In this document: in pieces, positions 32,719 to 40,514 of the stretch | Layout of the letters: each line of letters opens with the position of its first letter | Position numbering within the stretch: position 1 is the stretch's first letter | Origin: CAZSXU01 sp964610505 | GTDB taxonomy: Bacteria; Arandabacterota; Arandabacteria; JAGLYR01 | DNA: 64,000 bases | Reading direction: 5' to 3' | NCBI GenBank assembly: GCA_964610505.1 | Contig: CAZSXU010000006.1 | Coordinates: 73,411 to 137,410 of the forward strand | Translations under genes and position numbers: made by a program | Notes under the pieces: generated by a model | Told to the model about the DNA's origin: nothing | Database searches by the model: none | Seen by the model: only the letters and a program-made list of their open reading frames with translations

Positions 32719-34500
32719 GTGGAGGACATTCGACGGTTTGCGCGGACCCACACGTGCGGAGGGCTTCGCCGAGACGACGTGGGCCAGGAGGTCATCCTTG
32801 TGGGATGGCTTCACCGACTCCGGACCCACGGGGGGGTCAACTTCATTGACGTGAGGGATCGGTACGGGGTCACGCAGGTGGTGATTCGGGAGGACGTCGA
32901 GACTCACGGCCGACCGCCGGCGGGCCTCAGGGCCGAGTTCGTTCTGGCCGTCCGGGGCAACGTCTCGGCGCGCCCGGAAGGGATGGTCAATCCGAACATG
33001 GCCACCGGCGAGGTCGAAGTCGTGGCCGAAGAGGTAGCTGTTCTTAACGAATCGGCCGTTCCCCCGTTTGTGATCGAAAACGAGACGAACGCCAACGAGG
33101 ATCTGAGACTCAAGTACCGCTATCTCGATCTCCGCCGAGTGCCCATGAAGGACAATATCGTGCTCCGCCACCGAGTGACCGCGGCGGTCCGCGAGGTTCT
33201 TAACAGGGAGGATTTTCTTGAGATCGAGACTCCGACTCTGGTCAAGGCGACGCCGGAGGGGGCCCGGGACTTCCTCGTGCCTGCTCGTCTCCAGCCGGGC
33301 AAGTTCTACGCACTTCCGCAATCTCCGCAGCTCTACAAACAGCTGCTCATGGTTTCCGGCTTCGACCGCTACTATCAGCTGGCCCGGTGCCTGAGGGACG
33401 AAGACCTTCGAGCCGACCGGCAGCCCGAGCATACGCAGATTGACATCGAGATGAGCTTTGTCAGCGAGGAAGACGTATTCGCGTTGGGTGAGAGACTGAT
33501 GGGCCATCTCTTCGAGTCGGTGCTGGGCCGGGAGTTGAAGACCCCGTTTCCCAAGCTCGCGTACCGGGACGCGATCGCGCGTTACGGATCGGACAAACCG
33601 GATCTGCGGTTCGGTCTGGAGATCGCCGATGTCACGGATAGCCTGAAGACGTCGACTCTCAAGATCTTCCAGGACGCGCGCGCCTCGGGTAACTCGGTAT
33701 GTGCACTTCGTGTTCCCGGTGGAGCCAGCTGGTCCCGGAAGGACATTGAATCGTTCGGGGCTCTGGTGGAGAAGGCCGGGGGCAAGGGTGTCCTCTGGTC
33801 CAAGACCGGATCCGGGGGATTCGAGGGGGGGGTGGCCAAGCATCTGGATGACACGTGCAGCCTGAAACTGAACGAAGCGCTTGGACTCGGAGAGTCGGAT
33901 CTGGTCCTCTTCGCCGCCGACAAACCCCACCGGGCGCCCGTTCTTCTCGGAGTCCTCAGGCGGCCGGTCGCAGATAAGCTGGAGATCGTCCCCGAGGGCG
34001 TGGATGCGTTTGCGTGGGTGACGGAGTTCCCGCTATTTGAATGGTCCGAGGAAGCCGAGAAGTGGGAGCCCACGCACCACATGTTTTCGATGCCGAGATT
34101 CGAGGACCTTGCGTATCTGGATTCCGACCCAGGACGCGTCCGGGGGCAGGTCTACGACCTGGTCTACAACGGCGTCGAACTGGGCTCGGGGAGTGTGCGG
34201 GTGCATGTGCGCCCGCTCCAGGAAAAAATCATGAAGATCGTGGGTTTTCCTGCCGAACTAGCGGAAGAGAGGTTTGGCTTTCTCTTGGAATCTTTTGAGT
34301 ATGGTGCACCCCCTCATGGAGGCGTTGCGCTGGGGCTGGACCGCCTGGTCATGGTCATGGCCGGCCGCGAGTCCATCCGGGACGTGATCGCGTTTCCGAA
34401 AACTACAACAGGAGGGTCGCTGGTGGACGGTTGTCCGTCGCCGGTGTCGGCGTCGGACCTCGAGGAGCTGGGTCTCCGAAACATTGCGAAGACACCTTGA
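32719..34500 (+). CDS. aspS: Aspartate--tRNA ligase
   Basis: 593 residues, the standard bacterial type. N-terminal OB-fold anticodon domain (VGQEVILVGWLHRLRTHGGVNFIDVRDRYGVTQ), class II motif 1 (FLEIETPTLVKATPEGARDF), motif 2 (FDRYYQLARCLRDEDLRADRQPEHTQID), the bacterial GAD insertion in the middle and motif 3 (GGVALGLDRLVMVMAGRESIRDVIAFPKT). GTG start after GAGGAAGG. No gatCAB genes are in view, so tRNA-Asn charging by this enzyme cannot be judged. Co-transcribed with hisS. Confidence 0.96.
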   Translation: MEDIRRFARTHTCGGLRRDDVGQEVILVGWLHRLRTHGGVNFIDVRDRYGVTQVVIREDVETHGRPPAGLRAEFVLAVRGNVSARPEGMVNPNMATGEVEVVAEEVAVLNESAVPPFVIENETNANEDLRLKYRYLDLRRVPMKDNIVLRHRVTAAVREVLNREDFLEIETPTLVKATPEGARDFLVPARLQPGKFYALPQSPQLYKQLLMVSGFDRYYQLARCLRDEDLRADRQPEHTQIDIEMSFVSEEDVFALGERLMGHLFESVLGRELKTPFPKLAYRDAIARYGSDKPDLRFGLEIADVTDSLKTSTLKIFQDARASGNSVCALRVPGGASWSRKDIESFGALVEKAGGKGVLWSKTGSGGFEGGVAKHLDDTCSLKLNEALGLGESDLVLFAADKPHRAPVLLGVLRRPVADKLEIVPEGVDAFAWVTEFPLFEWSEEAEKWEPTHHMFSMPRFEDLAYLDSDPGRVRGQVYDLVYNGVELGSGSVRVHVRPLQEKIMKIVGFPAELAEERFGFLLESFEYGAPPHGGVALGLDRLVMVMAGRESIRDVIAFPKTTTGGSLVDGCPSPVSASDLEELGLRNIAKTP

Positions 34501-34551
34501 CCCTGAATCGGGATTCGATTCTGGGAGGTTGAGAAAACGGTGATTTTCGTC

Positions 34552-34581
34552 TTGACAATCCTTCGGGCGGGCTGCTAGCCT
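34552..34581 (+). promoter_or_regulatory. Promoter for the coiled-coil lipoprotein/LysM pair
   Basis: A perfect TTGACA at 34552-34557, an 18-bp spacer, TAGCCT at 34576-34581, about 75 bp upstream of the lipoprotein start. Confidence 0.65.
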
Positions 34582-34654
34582 GGATCTGTTAGCTTCTGGA
34601 AAATAATGCAGATAGGATTGTCGGGCAGTGGATGAACAAAGGGGGTGGTAGCGG

Positions 34655-34948
34655 ATGTTCACTCCGAAGAACGCAATGATTCTGATCGGCGCGTGTCTGG
34701 TCGTGGGGCTTCTGGCGGGGTGTGGGAAGCCGCCTGAGCCGTGCACGGTGAGTCCTTCAATGATCGAGACCGTCGACAAGGATGCCAACCGGGTGGAGAA
34801 GGAACTCGACGCCGTGACAGCCGAGATCAAAGATCTGGAGGCTGAATACCAGGCCAAGTCAAGGAAGATCAAGCAACTCGAAGCTCAGAAGGCTGAGCTG
34901 GAAGATCTGAAGTCCAAGGTGGAGGGGGGCGGCCCTCCCAGGCGCTAG
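34655..34948 (+). CDS. Small coiled-coil lipoprotein
   Basis: 97 residues. MFTPKNAMILIGACLVVGLLAGC is a lipoprotein signal with lipobox LLAGC. After a short Pro/Cys segment, residues 38-90 are a continuous heptad helix (NRVEKELDAVTAEIKDLEAE, then KQLEAQKAELEDLKSKVE), reminiscent of Lpp-like or OmpH-like helical spacers. GGGGG-type ribosome binding site upstream. It lies 78 bp before the LysM gene with which it probably forms an envelope unit. Confidence 0.82.
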   Translation: MFTPKNAMILIGACLVVGLLAGCGKPPEPCTVSPSMIETVDKDANRVEKELDAVTAEIKDLEAEYQAKSRKIKQLEAQKAELEDLKSKVEGGGPPRR

Positions 34949-35026
34949 GTTCCTCTACCCCTGGCCGTGGAACGTGAGGTCGAGCGCCATGGGAGCCCTG
35001 GAGGTTGGAAAGGAGATGATCCAACG

Positions 35027-35728
35027 ATGAGAGCAATTGGGAAGGGGGCTGTCCTTCTAATTCTGTGCGTGCTTGTTGCGGCGGGTGCCGCGACGGCTCA
35101 GAAGTACGGGACCAAGTGGGACCCCGCGGCTCTTGAGAGGGGCGAGTATCTCTCTGAAGAGGAATACTGCAAGCTGAAGCAAGAAGAGGCGATGGTCTAC
35201 TGCGAGACGATGGCCGATATTCTGGAGAGCCACAAGCGGGAGCTGGGAGACCTCAAGTCCGAGGTCGATCGCGAGAAGGCGGAGGCCGATCGGTTGCGGA
35301 GTCAGGTTAAGAATCTGGATAATCGACTCGCGACGCTGAAAAAAGCGGTGGCCTCGATGGAGAATGAGTACGGTCCCTACCGGGGGAAGGCCTTCAGTCA
35401 TACGGTGGTCAAGAGAGAGTTTCTTTCTCTGATCGCCGGCTATGATCAGATCTACGGCGATGCGATGAAATGGCCTCGACTCTACCGGGCCAACCGTGAC
35501 CAGATCGAAGATCCGAATCTGATTTACCCGGATCAGGTTCTCAAGGTTCCTCACGGCTACCCGAAATGGCATCTCGTTGTCGACGGTGAGTTCCTGAGCA
35601 AGATCGCCAACTACTGGGAGATCTACGACGACGGAAGGGAATGGCCCCGTATCTACGAAGCGAACCAGGACCAGATTCGCGACCCGGACATGATTCACCC
35701 GGATCAGGTTCTGAACATTCCCAGGTAG
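35027..35728 (+). CDS. Secreted protein with coiled coil and two LysM domains
   Basis: 233 residues from ATG 35027; AAGGAG lies 12 nt upstream. Signal peptide GAVLLILCVLVAAGAATAQ. Residues about 50-120 form a coiled coil (LESHKRELGDLKSEVDREKAE). Two LysM units follow at about 125-178 (FLSLIAGYDQIYGD, WPRLYRANRDQIEDPNLIYPDQVLKVP) and 184-232 (FLSKIANYWEIYDD, WPRIYEANQDQIRDPDMIHPDQVLNIP). LysM binds the glycan strands of peptidoglycan, so this should be a periplasmic wall-binding protein. The two units are near-identical in layout, pointing to an internal duplication. Confidence 0.9.
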   Translation: MRAIGKGAVLLILCVLVAAGAATAQKYGTKWDPAALERGEYLSEEEYCKLKQEEAMVYCETMADILESHKRELGDLKSEVDREKAEADRLRSQVKNLDNRLATLKKAVASMENEYGPYRGKAFSHTVVKREFLSLIAGYDQIYGDAMKWPRLYRANRDQIEDPNLIYPDQVLKVPHGYPKWHLVVDGEFLSKIANYWEIYDDGREWPRIYEANQDQIRDPDMIHPDQVLNIPR

Positions 35729-35919
35729 CCGGATCAGGCATAGTGAACGTGAGACGACCGAATCCGGGGGGCCGGGCACCGGTCTCCCCGGTCGGCTGTT
35801 TGGATCGGGCGGTGGCCTGAGAGTCTCTTCCAGTCGTGAACCCGAAGCTCTTGGCTTCTGGAATTCCCCAGAACCAGGAGCTTTGCTTTATTCGACGTAG
35901 GCGCGCTCGAGAGGAAACG

Positions 35920-36909
35920 ATGACGGAAGAACAGGTTCGTGAATGGATCGAACTGGGGCAGCTGGAACCGCTGGCTCTGTTCGGCGCGGGGGACGGGAAC
36001 CTCAAGGTCTTGAGGGAGAAGTTTGGGATCAAGATCATCGCGCGGGGTGACCGGATTCTTCTTGAGGGTCCGTCCCGCGACGTCCGGAAGGCGAAGCGCT
36101 TCTTGGCGGATCTTGCCCAGGATGTCCGGCAGGGGAAAACGCTCACGCCGGGCGATGTTCGGTGCGCTCTGGACGTCGAAGATGGAACCGGGGTGCGGGA
36201 GGCGAACGACGAGTCCCTGGCTCTGGAGTGTCCCAGAAAGACGGTGCGGCCCAAGACGCCGGGGCAGATCCACTACCTGCGGTGCATGATGGAGCACGAT
36301 GTGGTTTTCTCCATCGGTCCCGCCGGTACGGGAAAGACATATTTGGCCATGGCGGCGGCGGTGGCGGCCCTCAAACGCCGCCTGGTGGATCGCATTCTGC
36401 TCGTTCGGCCCGCGGTGGAGGCGGGGGAGTCGCTGGGGTTTCTGCCCGGCGATTTCCAGGAGAAGATCGATCCGTATCTCCGGCCCCTCTACGACGCGCT
36501 TTACGGAATGATGGCCGCCAACCAGATCCGCAGATCGCTGGACATGGGAGTCATCGAGGTCGCGCCCTTGGCCTACATGCGCGGGCGCACGCTCAACAAC
36601 GCCTTCGTCGTCCTTGATGAGGCCCAGAACACGACTCTCGGCCAGTTGAAAATGTTTCTGACGCGTCTGGGATTCAATTCCAAGGCCGTGATCACGGGGG
36701 ATGTCACCCAGATCGACTTGGTGCCCAAGGGGAGCTCGGGGCTCGTCCTGGTCCAACCGATCCTGATGGAAATCGCCGACATCGCGTTCGTCCGAATGAC
36801 CGAGAAGGACGTCGTCCGGCACCCCTTGGTTCAGAAGATCATCAAGGCATTTGAGAAACACTCGGACGGCGACTCGCGCAACGACACGTCCCCGGCGTCG
36901 GGCTCCTGA
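35920..36909 (+). CDS. PhoH family protein (YbeZ type)
   Basis: 329 residues from ATG 35920 after GAGAGGAA; an upstream in-frame start at 35836 is less supported. The N-terminal 100 residues form a KH-like domain (LKVLREKFGIKIIARGDRILLEG). The PhoH ATPase domain follows with Walker A GPAGTGKTYLA and Walker B AFVVLDEAQNT, then ITGDVTQIDLV. Members are RNA-associated ATPases. The gene lies directly before ybeY and a magnesium transporter, the well-known ybeZ-ybeY neighbourhood tied to rRNA maturation. Confidence 0.93.
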   Translation: MTEEQVREWIELGQLEPLALFGAGDGNLKVLREKFGIKIIARGDRILLEGPSRDVRKAKRFLADLAQDVRQGKTLTPGDVRCALDVEDGTGVREANDESLALECPRKTVRPKTPGQIHYLRCMMEHDVVFSIGPAGTGKTYLAMAAAVAALKRRLVDRILLVRPAVEAGESLGFLPGDFQEKIDPYLRPLYDALYGMMAANQIRRSLDMGVIEVAPLAYMRGRTLNNAFVVLDEAQNTTLGQLKMFLTRLGFNSKAVITGDVTQIDLVPKGSSGLVLVQPILMEIADIAFVRMTEKDVVRHPLVQKIIKAFEKHSDGDSRNDTSPASGS

Positions 36910-36947
36910 GTCCGCCGGGTGCGGCGGCGGGGCACGAGGAGGTTCGA

Positions 36948-37394
36948 GTGGAAGTCCTGGTCGGCTCATCGGTGAAGAGACCCGGGGTTCGTGTCCCCGA
37001 GGTGCGACGGTTGGCCGAGCAAGTTCTCTCGGCCGAAGGCAGGAAGAACGTGGAGCTCTCGGTGTTGCTTGTGGGTCGGCGCGCCATGAAAACCCTCAAC
37101 GAGCGGTACACCGGGCGCCGGGGGGCTACGGACGTGCTCTCCTTCCAGATGGCGGGTGAGGAGTTCTGCGGGCGCGTGCTCGGGGACGTCTACGTATGTG
37201 TGGATCAGGCGCGATCGCAGGCGCGTGTGTCGGGTGAACCCGTCCGCGAGGCAATCCTGCGACTCGTCATTCACGGCCTTCTCCACCTCCTGGGGTTCGA
37301 TCACACGCGGGGGTCGAAAGAGGCGAAGGAAATGGAAGGACGTCAGGAGTTCCATCTCAAGCGTTGGTTGGCCGAGCGGAAGAAACACTCATAA
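36948..37394 (+). CDS. ybeY: Endoribonuclease YbeY (16S rRNA maturation)
   Basis: 148 residues. GTG 36948 follows GAGGAGG. The zinc-binding signature HGLLHLLGFDH at about residues 110-120 supplies three His, preceded by the conserved TDVLSFQM and GDVYVCVD blocks. YbeY is a metal-dependent endonuclease in 16S rRNA 3'-end processing and ribosome quality control. It lies 38 bp after phoH and 14 bp before mgtE. Confidence 0.95.
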   Translation: MEVLVGSSVKRPGVRVPEVRRLAEQVLSAEGRKNVELSVLLVGRRAMKTLNERYTGRRGATDVLSFQMAGEEFCGRVLGDVYVCVDQARSQARVSGEPVREAILRLVIHGLLHLLGFDHTRGSKEAKEMEGRQEFHLKRWLAERKKHS

Positions 37395-37408
37395 AGGGTC
37401 GTCGAGCC

Positions 37409-38758
37409 ATGGAATTCGATCTCCAGAGGACGTTTGATCAGGTGGCGCTGGCTCTCCAAAACGGTCGGCTCGAGGTCGTGGAAGATCTGGTCAACGTGCT
37501 GCATCCGGCCGATCTTGTCGACGTGCTCCACAATCTTGACGTCGAGGAACGCCGCGTCATTTACGGGCGGCTGTCCTTGGAGCCGTTGTCCGAAGTCCTC
37601 GATGAGGCGGATGAGGCGCTCATGCGCGACATTCTCGAGACGCTGGACGATCGGAAGATCTCCAGGGTCGTCGAGATTCTGCCCTCGGACGAGGCCGCCG
37701 ACCTCGTGGGCGCGTTGCCCGAGGACCGCGCTGCCTCGGTGCTCGCTCTGCTTAAGAAGGAAGACTCGGAAGAGGTTCGCGATCTTCTCCGCTACGATGA
37801 GGAAACCGCCGGGGGGATCATGGAGACCGAGGTGGTCTCGGTCCCGGAAAACGCCCTGGTGGCCGAAGCGATCGACATGATCCGCCGGGCCGTGGAGGAA
37901 GAACGTCGGGTCTATTCCGTTTTTGTCGTAGATGCCAAGGGGAGTCTCCTCGGCGAGCTGGCGCTCTCCAGGCTTCTTCTGGCCAAACCGGTTGTGCCCG
38001 TGCACGAGGTGATGCAGCCGGCGGTGAGTGTTCAGACGGATCTGGATCAGGAGGAAGTCGCCCGCGTCGTCAGCAAGTACGATGTGACGGTCGTGGCCGT
38101 GGTCGACCCGGAGAGGCGGCTGGTCGGACAGGTGACCGTGGACGACGTGGTGGACGTGATTGAGGAGGAGGCCACGGAGGATTTCTCAAAGATAGCCGGG
38201 GCCGGCGGCGAGGAGGTTCACGAACCCTCGGCCCTTCGGGTCTCGGGCATCCGTCTTCCGTGGCTGATCGTGGGCCTCGCGGGGGGACTTGTCACGGCGA
38301 GGATCATGAGCGTGTTCGAAATGTCTCTGGCCGCGATGATTTCGATCGCCTTCTTCCTGCCCGTGATGACGGCGATGGCGGGCAACGCGGCGATCCAGTC
38401 GTCGGCGATCGTGATTCGCGGGCTGGCCACCGGCGAGGTGGGACTCTTTGGGCTCCGCCGCCGGTTCATGAAGGAGATTCGGGTCTCCCTCATCAACGGA
38501 CTGGCCTGCGGGACGATCCTGGGCGCCACGACGGTGTTCTGGAGGCATGATGTCAAACTGGGTGTTCTTCTGGGCCTGTCCATGCTGGGCGTGATTCTGC
38601 TGGCGACCACCGTGGGAGCACTCGTTCCTCTCGCGCTCAAACGGATGAGGATCGATCCGGCCATTGCGATGGGGCCCATTGTCACCACGTGGAACGACAT
38701 CGTCAGCGTGGTGATTTACCTGGCCCTTGCCACCGTGTTCCTGCGCTGGTTGGAGTAG
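37409..38758 (+). CDS. mgtE: Magnesium transporter MgtE
   Basis: 449 residues from ATG 37409. The N-terminal helical domain (residues 1-125, VLHPADLVDVLHNLDVEERRVIYGRL, ILPSDEAADLVGALPED) leads into two CBS domains (about 130-255, VVSVPENALVAEAIDMIRR; VSVQTDLDQEEVARVVSKYDVTVVAVVD). Five C-terminal helices include VMTAMAGNAAIQSSAIVIRGLATGE and AMGPIVTTWNDIVS, the conserved ion-pathway segments. CBS and N domains gate the channel in response to cytosolic Mg2+. It takes the place often held by a CorC/YbeX-type gene next to ybeZ-ybeY. Confidence 0.95.
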   Translation: MEFDLQRTFDQVALALQNGRLEVVEDLVNVLHPADLVDVLHNLDVEERRVIYGRLSLEPLSEVLDEADEALMRDILETLDDRKISRVVEILPSDEAADLVGALPEDRAASVLALLKKEDSEEVRDLLRYDEETAGGIMETEVVSVPENALVAEAIDMIRRAVEEERRVYSVFVVDAKGSLLGELALSRLLLAKPVVPVHEVMQPAVSVQTDLDQEEVARVVSKYDVTVVAVVDPERRLVGQVTVDDVVDVIEEEATEDFSKIAGAGGEEVHEPSALRVSGIRLPWLIVGLAGGLVTARIMSVFEMSLAAMISIAFFLPVMTAMAGNAAIQSSAIVIRGLATGEVGLFGLRRRFMKEIRVSLINGLACGTILGATTVFWRHDVKLGVLLGLSMLGVILLATTVGALVPLALKRMRIDPAIAMGPIVTTWNDIVSVVIYLALATVFLRWLE

Positions 38759-38767
38759 GGGGGTGCC

Positions 38768-39610
38768 ATGCCCCTGGCGGCGACCGAGGGCATCATCTTG
38801 AAACGGATTCGTCTGGGGGAGACGAGCAAGATCGTCACCGTCCTCACACCGGCATATGGAAAAATCAAGCTGGTCGCCAAAGGAGCGCGCAAGCCGAAGC
38901 ACCGGTACGGGTCGGGAATGGAACCGTTCAGTGTGTGTTCCATCGTCTTCTATCGGCGCGAGGACCGGGACCTGCAGATGCTCTCCCAGTGTGATACTCT
39001 CGAGAGCCACATGCGGTTCGGCGAAGATCTCCGGAGGTTGGCCTACGGTTCAGCGGTGCTGGAGCTGGCCGACAAGCTCGTGCTGGAGAACGAGGCGACG
39101 GCGGATATTTATGGGTGGGTCGTGGGCGCGGTTCGGTGGTTGTCGGATTCGGCTCCAGCGGATCTTCCGCTTCTCTGGTGGGCGTATCAGCTGAAGTTAC
39201 TGGAGGCCTTGGGATATCGTCCGGAGTTGGAATGCTGCGGAGGTTGCGGACGGCCGGTGACGGGGCGGAACATTCGTTTTGCCATGGGGGCGGGCGGTGT
39301 GCGTTGTGAGTTGTGCGTCTCAGGAAACGAGACGCCCGTCTCGGGAAACGAGACGCCCGTCTCGGGAAACGAGATGAGCATCTCGGGGGGAAGCCTGCGG
39401 GCGCTCCAGTTTTTATCTCGGGCACCGTGGGAAGAGATTCGATCCCTCAAGGTGAGCCGCCGGCAGGCGGGCGAGATCGAGAGTTTCCTGTTTCGGTTCT
39501 TGATCGGCCGGTTCGGAGAATCGTTCCGAATCAAGTCGCTCGGGATCCTAGGATCGGTGCGGAAAAGGGAGAACGCCAGTGGATTTTCAGACGCTTATCA
39601 TGCGGCTTGA
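38768..39610 (+). CDS. recO: DNA repair protein RecO with in-frame hairpin repeat insert
   Basis: 280 residues. N-terminal OB fold (TEGIILKRIRLGETSKIVTVLTPAYGKIKLVAKGARKPKHRYGSGMEPF) and the central zinc motif with paired Cys (CCGGCGRPV, RCELC) identify RecO, which loads RecA with RecR on SSB-coated DNA. Straight after the second Cys pair comes a repeated heptapeptide VSGNETP, VSGNETP, VSGNEMS (about residues 183-203), coded by a 21-bp tandem repeat. The C-terminal helical part is ordinary. The end overlaps glyQ by 32 bp. The recO-glyQ-glyS order is common in bacteria. Confidence 0.93.
   Translation: MPLAATEGIILKRIRLGETSKIVTVLTPAYGKIKLVAKGARKPKHRYGSGMEPFSVCSIVFYRREDRDLQMLSQCDTLESHMRFGEDLRRLAYGSAVLELADKLVLENEATADIYGWVVGAVRWLSDSAPADLPLLWWAYQLKLLEALGYRPELECCGGCGRPVTGRNIRFAMGAGGVRCELCVSGNETPVSGNETPVSGNEMSISGGSLRALQFLSRAPWEEIRSLKVSRRQAGEIESFLFRFLIGRFGESFRIKSLGILGSVRKRENASGFSDAYHAA
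39316..39379 (+). repeat. 21-bp tandem palindromic repeat inside recO
   Basis: Units start at 39316, 39337 and 39358. Each reads CGTCTCG, GGAAA, CGAGACG (first and third with small changes), so every unit can fold as a 7-bp stem with a GGAAA loop. The last half-unit continues into CGAGATG-AG-CATCTCG, another perfect palindrome. The repeat keeps the reading frame. Confidence 0.9.
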
Positions 39611-40466
39611 GGCTTTCTGGGCGGAGCAGGGTTGCGTCATCCAGCAACCGTACAATTCCGAGGTTGGAGCGGGAACTTTCAACCCGGCGACCTTCCTCAG
39701 ATCTCTGGGCCCGGAGCCCTGGCGGGTTGCGTACGTGGAGCCCTCGAAGCGACCGAAAGACGGACGCTACGGCGAGAATCCCAACCGCGTCCAACAGTTC
39801 TTCCAGTACCAGGTGATTCTCAAGCCGTCTCCCGAGGACATCGTCGACCTCTACTTCGAGAGTCTCCGGCGCATCGGGATCGAACCACGGGAACATGATC
39901 TCCGTCTGGTCGAGGACGACTGGGAGTCCCCGACCCTCGGAGCCTGGGGATTGGGATGGCAGGTCTGGTTGGATGGGATGGAGATCACTCAGTTCACGTA
40001 CTTCCAGCAGGTGGGAGGCATCGACCTGGATCCGATCTCGGTGGAGATTACCTATGGTCTCGAGCGCATGGCCATGCCGATCCAGGGGGTCGATAACATT
40101 TTTGCGATTGCCTGGGGTGGGGGCGTGACGTGGGGAGACGTCTACCGCCAGAACGAGGTTGAATTTTCGAAGTTCAACTTCGAAGAAGCGGACGTCGATA
40201 TGCATTTCCGGCTCTTCGAAATGTGGGAGCGGGAGACGATTCGCCTGCTCGACCGGGGTCTGGTGGCGCCGGGCTACGACGCAGTGCTGAAATGCTCGCA
40301 CCTGTTCAACGTGTTGGAGGCGCGCGGCGCAATCTCGGTAACCGAACGCACCGGCTACATCGCCCGTGTGCGGGGCCTGGCGCGCCGAGCGGCTCTGGCA
40401 TATCTGGAGCAGAGAGAAGAGATGGGATATCCGCTCCTGAGGGAGCAGGCGGCCGAAGCGGAATAG
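39579..40466 (+). CDS. glyQ: Glycine--tRNA ligase alpha subunit
   Basis: 295 residues, the catalytic subunit of the tetrameric (alpha2beta2) GlyRS. Conserved blocks: FWAEQGCVIQQPYNSEVGAGTFNPATFLRSLG, WRVAYVEPSKRPKDGRYGENPNR, QFFQYQVILKPSPED, and GWQVWLDGMEITQFTYFQQ. GTG 39579 follows AAAAGGGA and overlaps the recO end. The beta subunit gene follows 48 bp later. Confidence 0.97.
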   Translation: MDFQTLIMRLEAFWAEQGCVIQQPYNSEVGAGTFNPATFLRSLGPEPWRVAYVEPSKRPKDGRYGENPNRVQQFFQYQVILKPSPEDIVDLYFESLRRIGIEPREHDLRLVEDDWESPTLGAWGLGWQVWLDGMEITQFTYFQQVGGIDLDPISVEITYGLERMAMPIQGVDNIFAIAWGGGVTWGDVYRQNEVEFSKFNFEEADVDMHFRLFEMWERETIRLLDRGLVAPGYDAVLKCSHLFNVLEARGAISVTERTGYIARVRGLARRAALAYLEQREEMGYPLLREQAAEAE

Positions 40467-40514
40467 GACGACGGAGGACGATCGCCCGGGAGAAGTCGGC
40501 CGAGGGAGGCGCGA

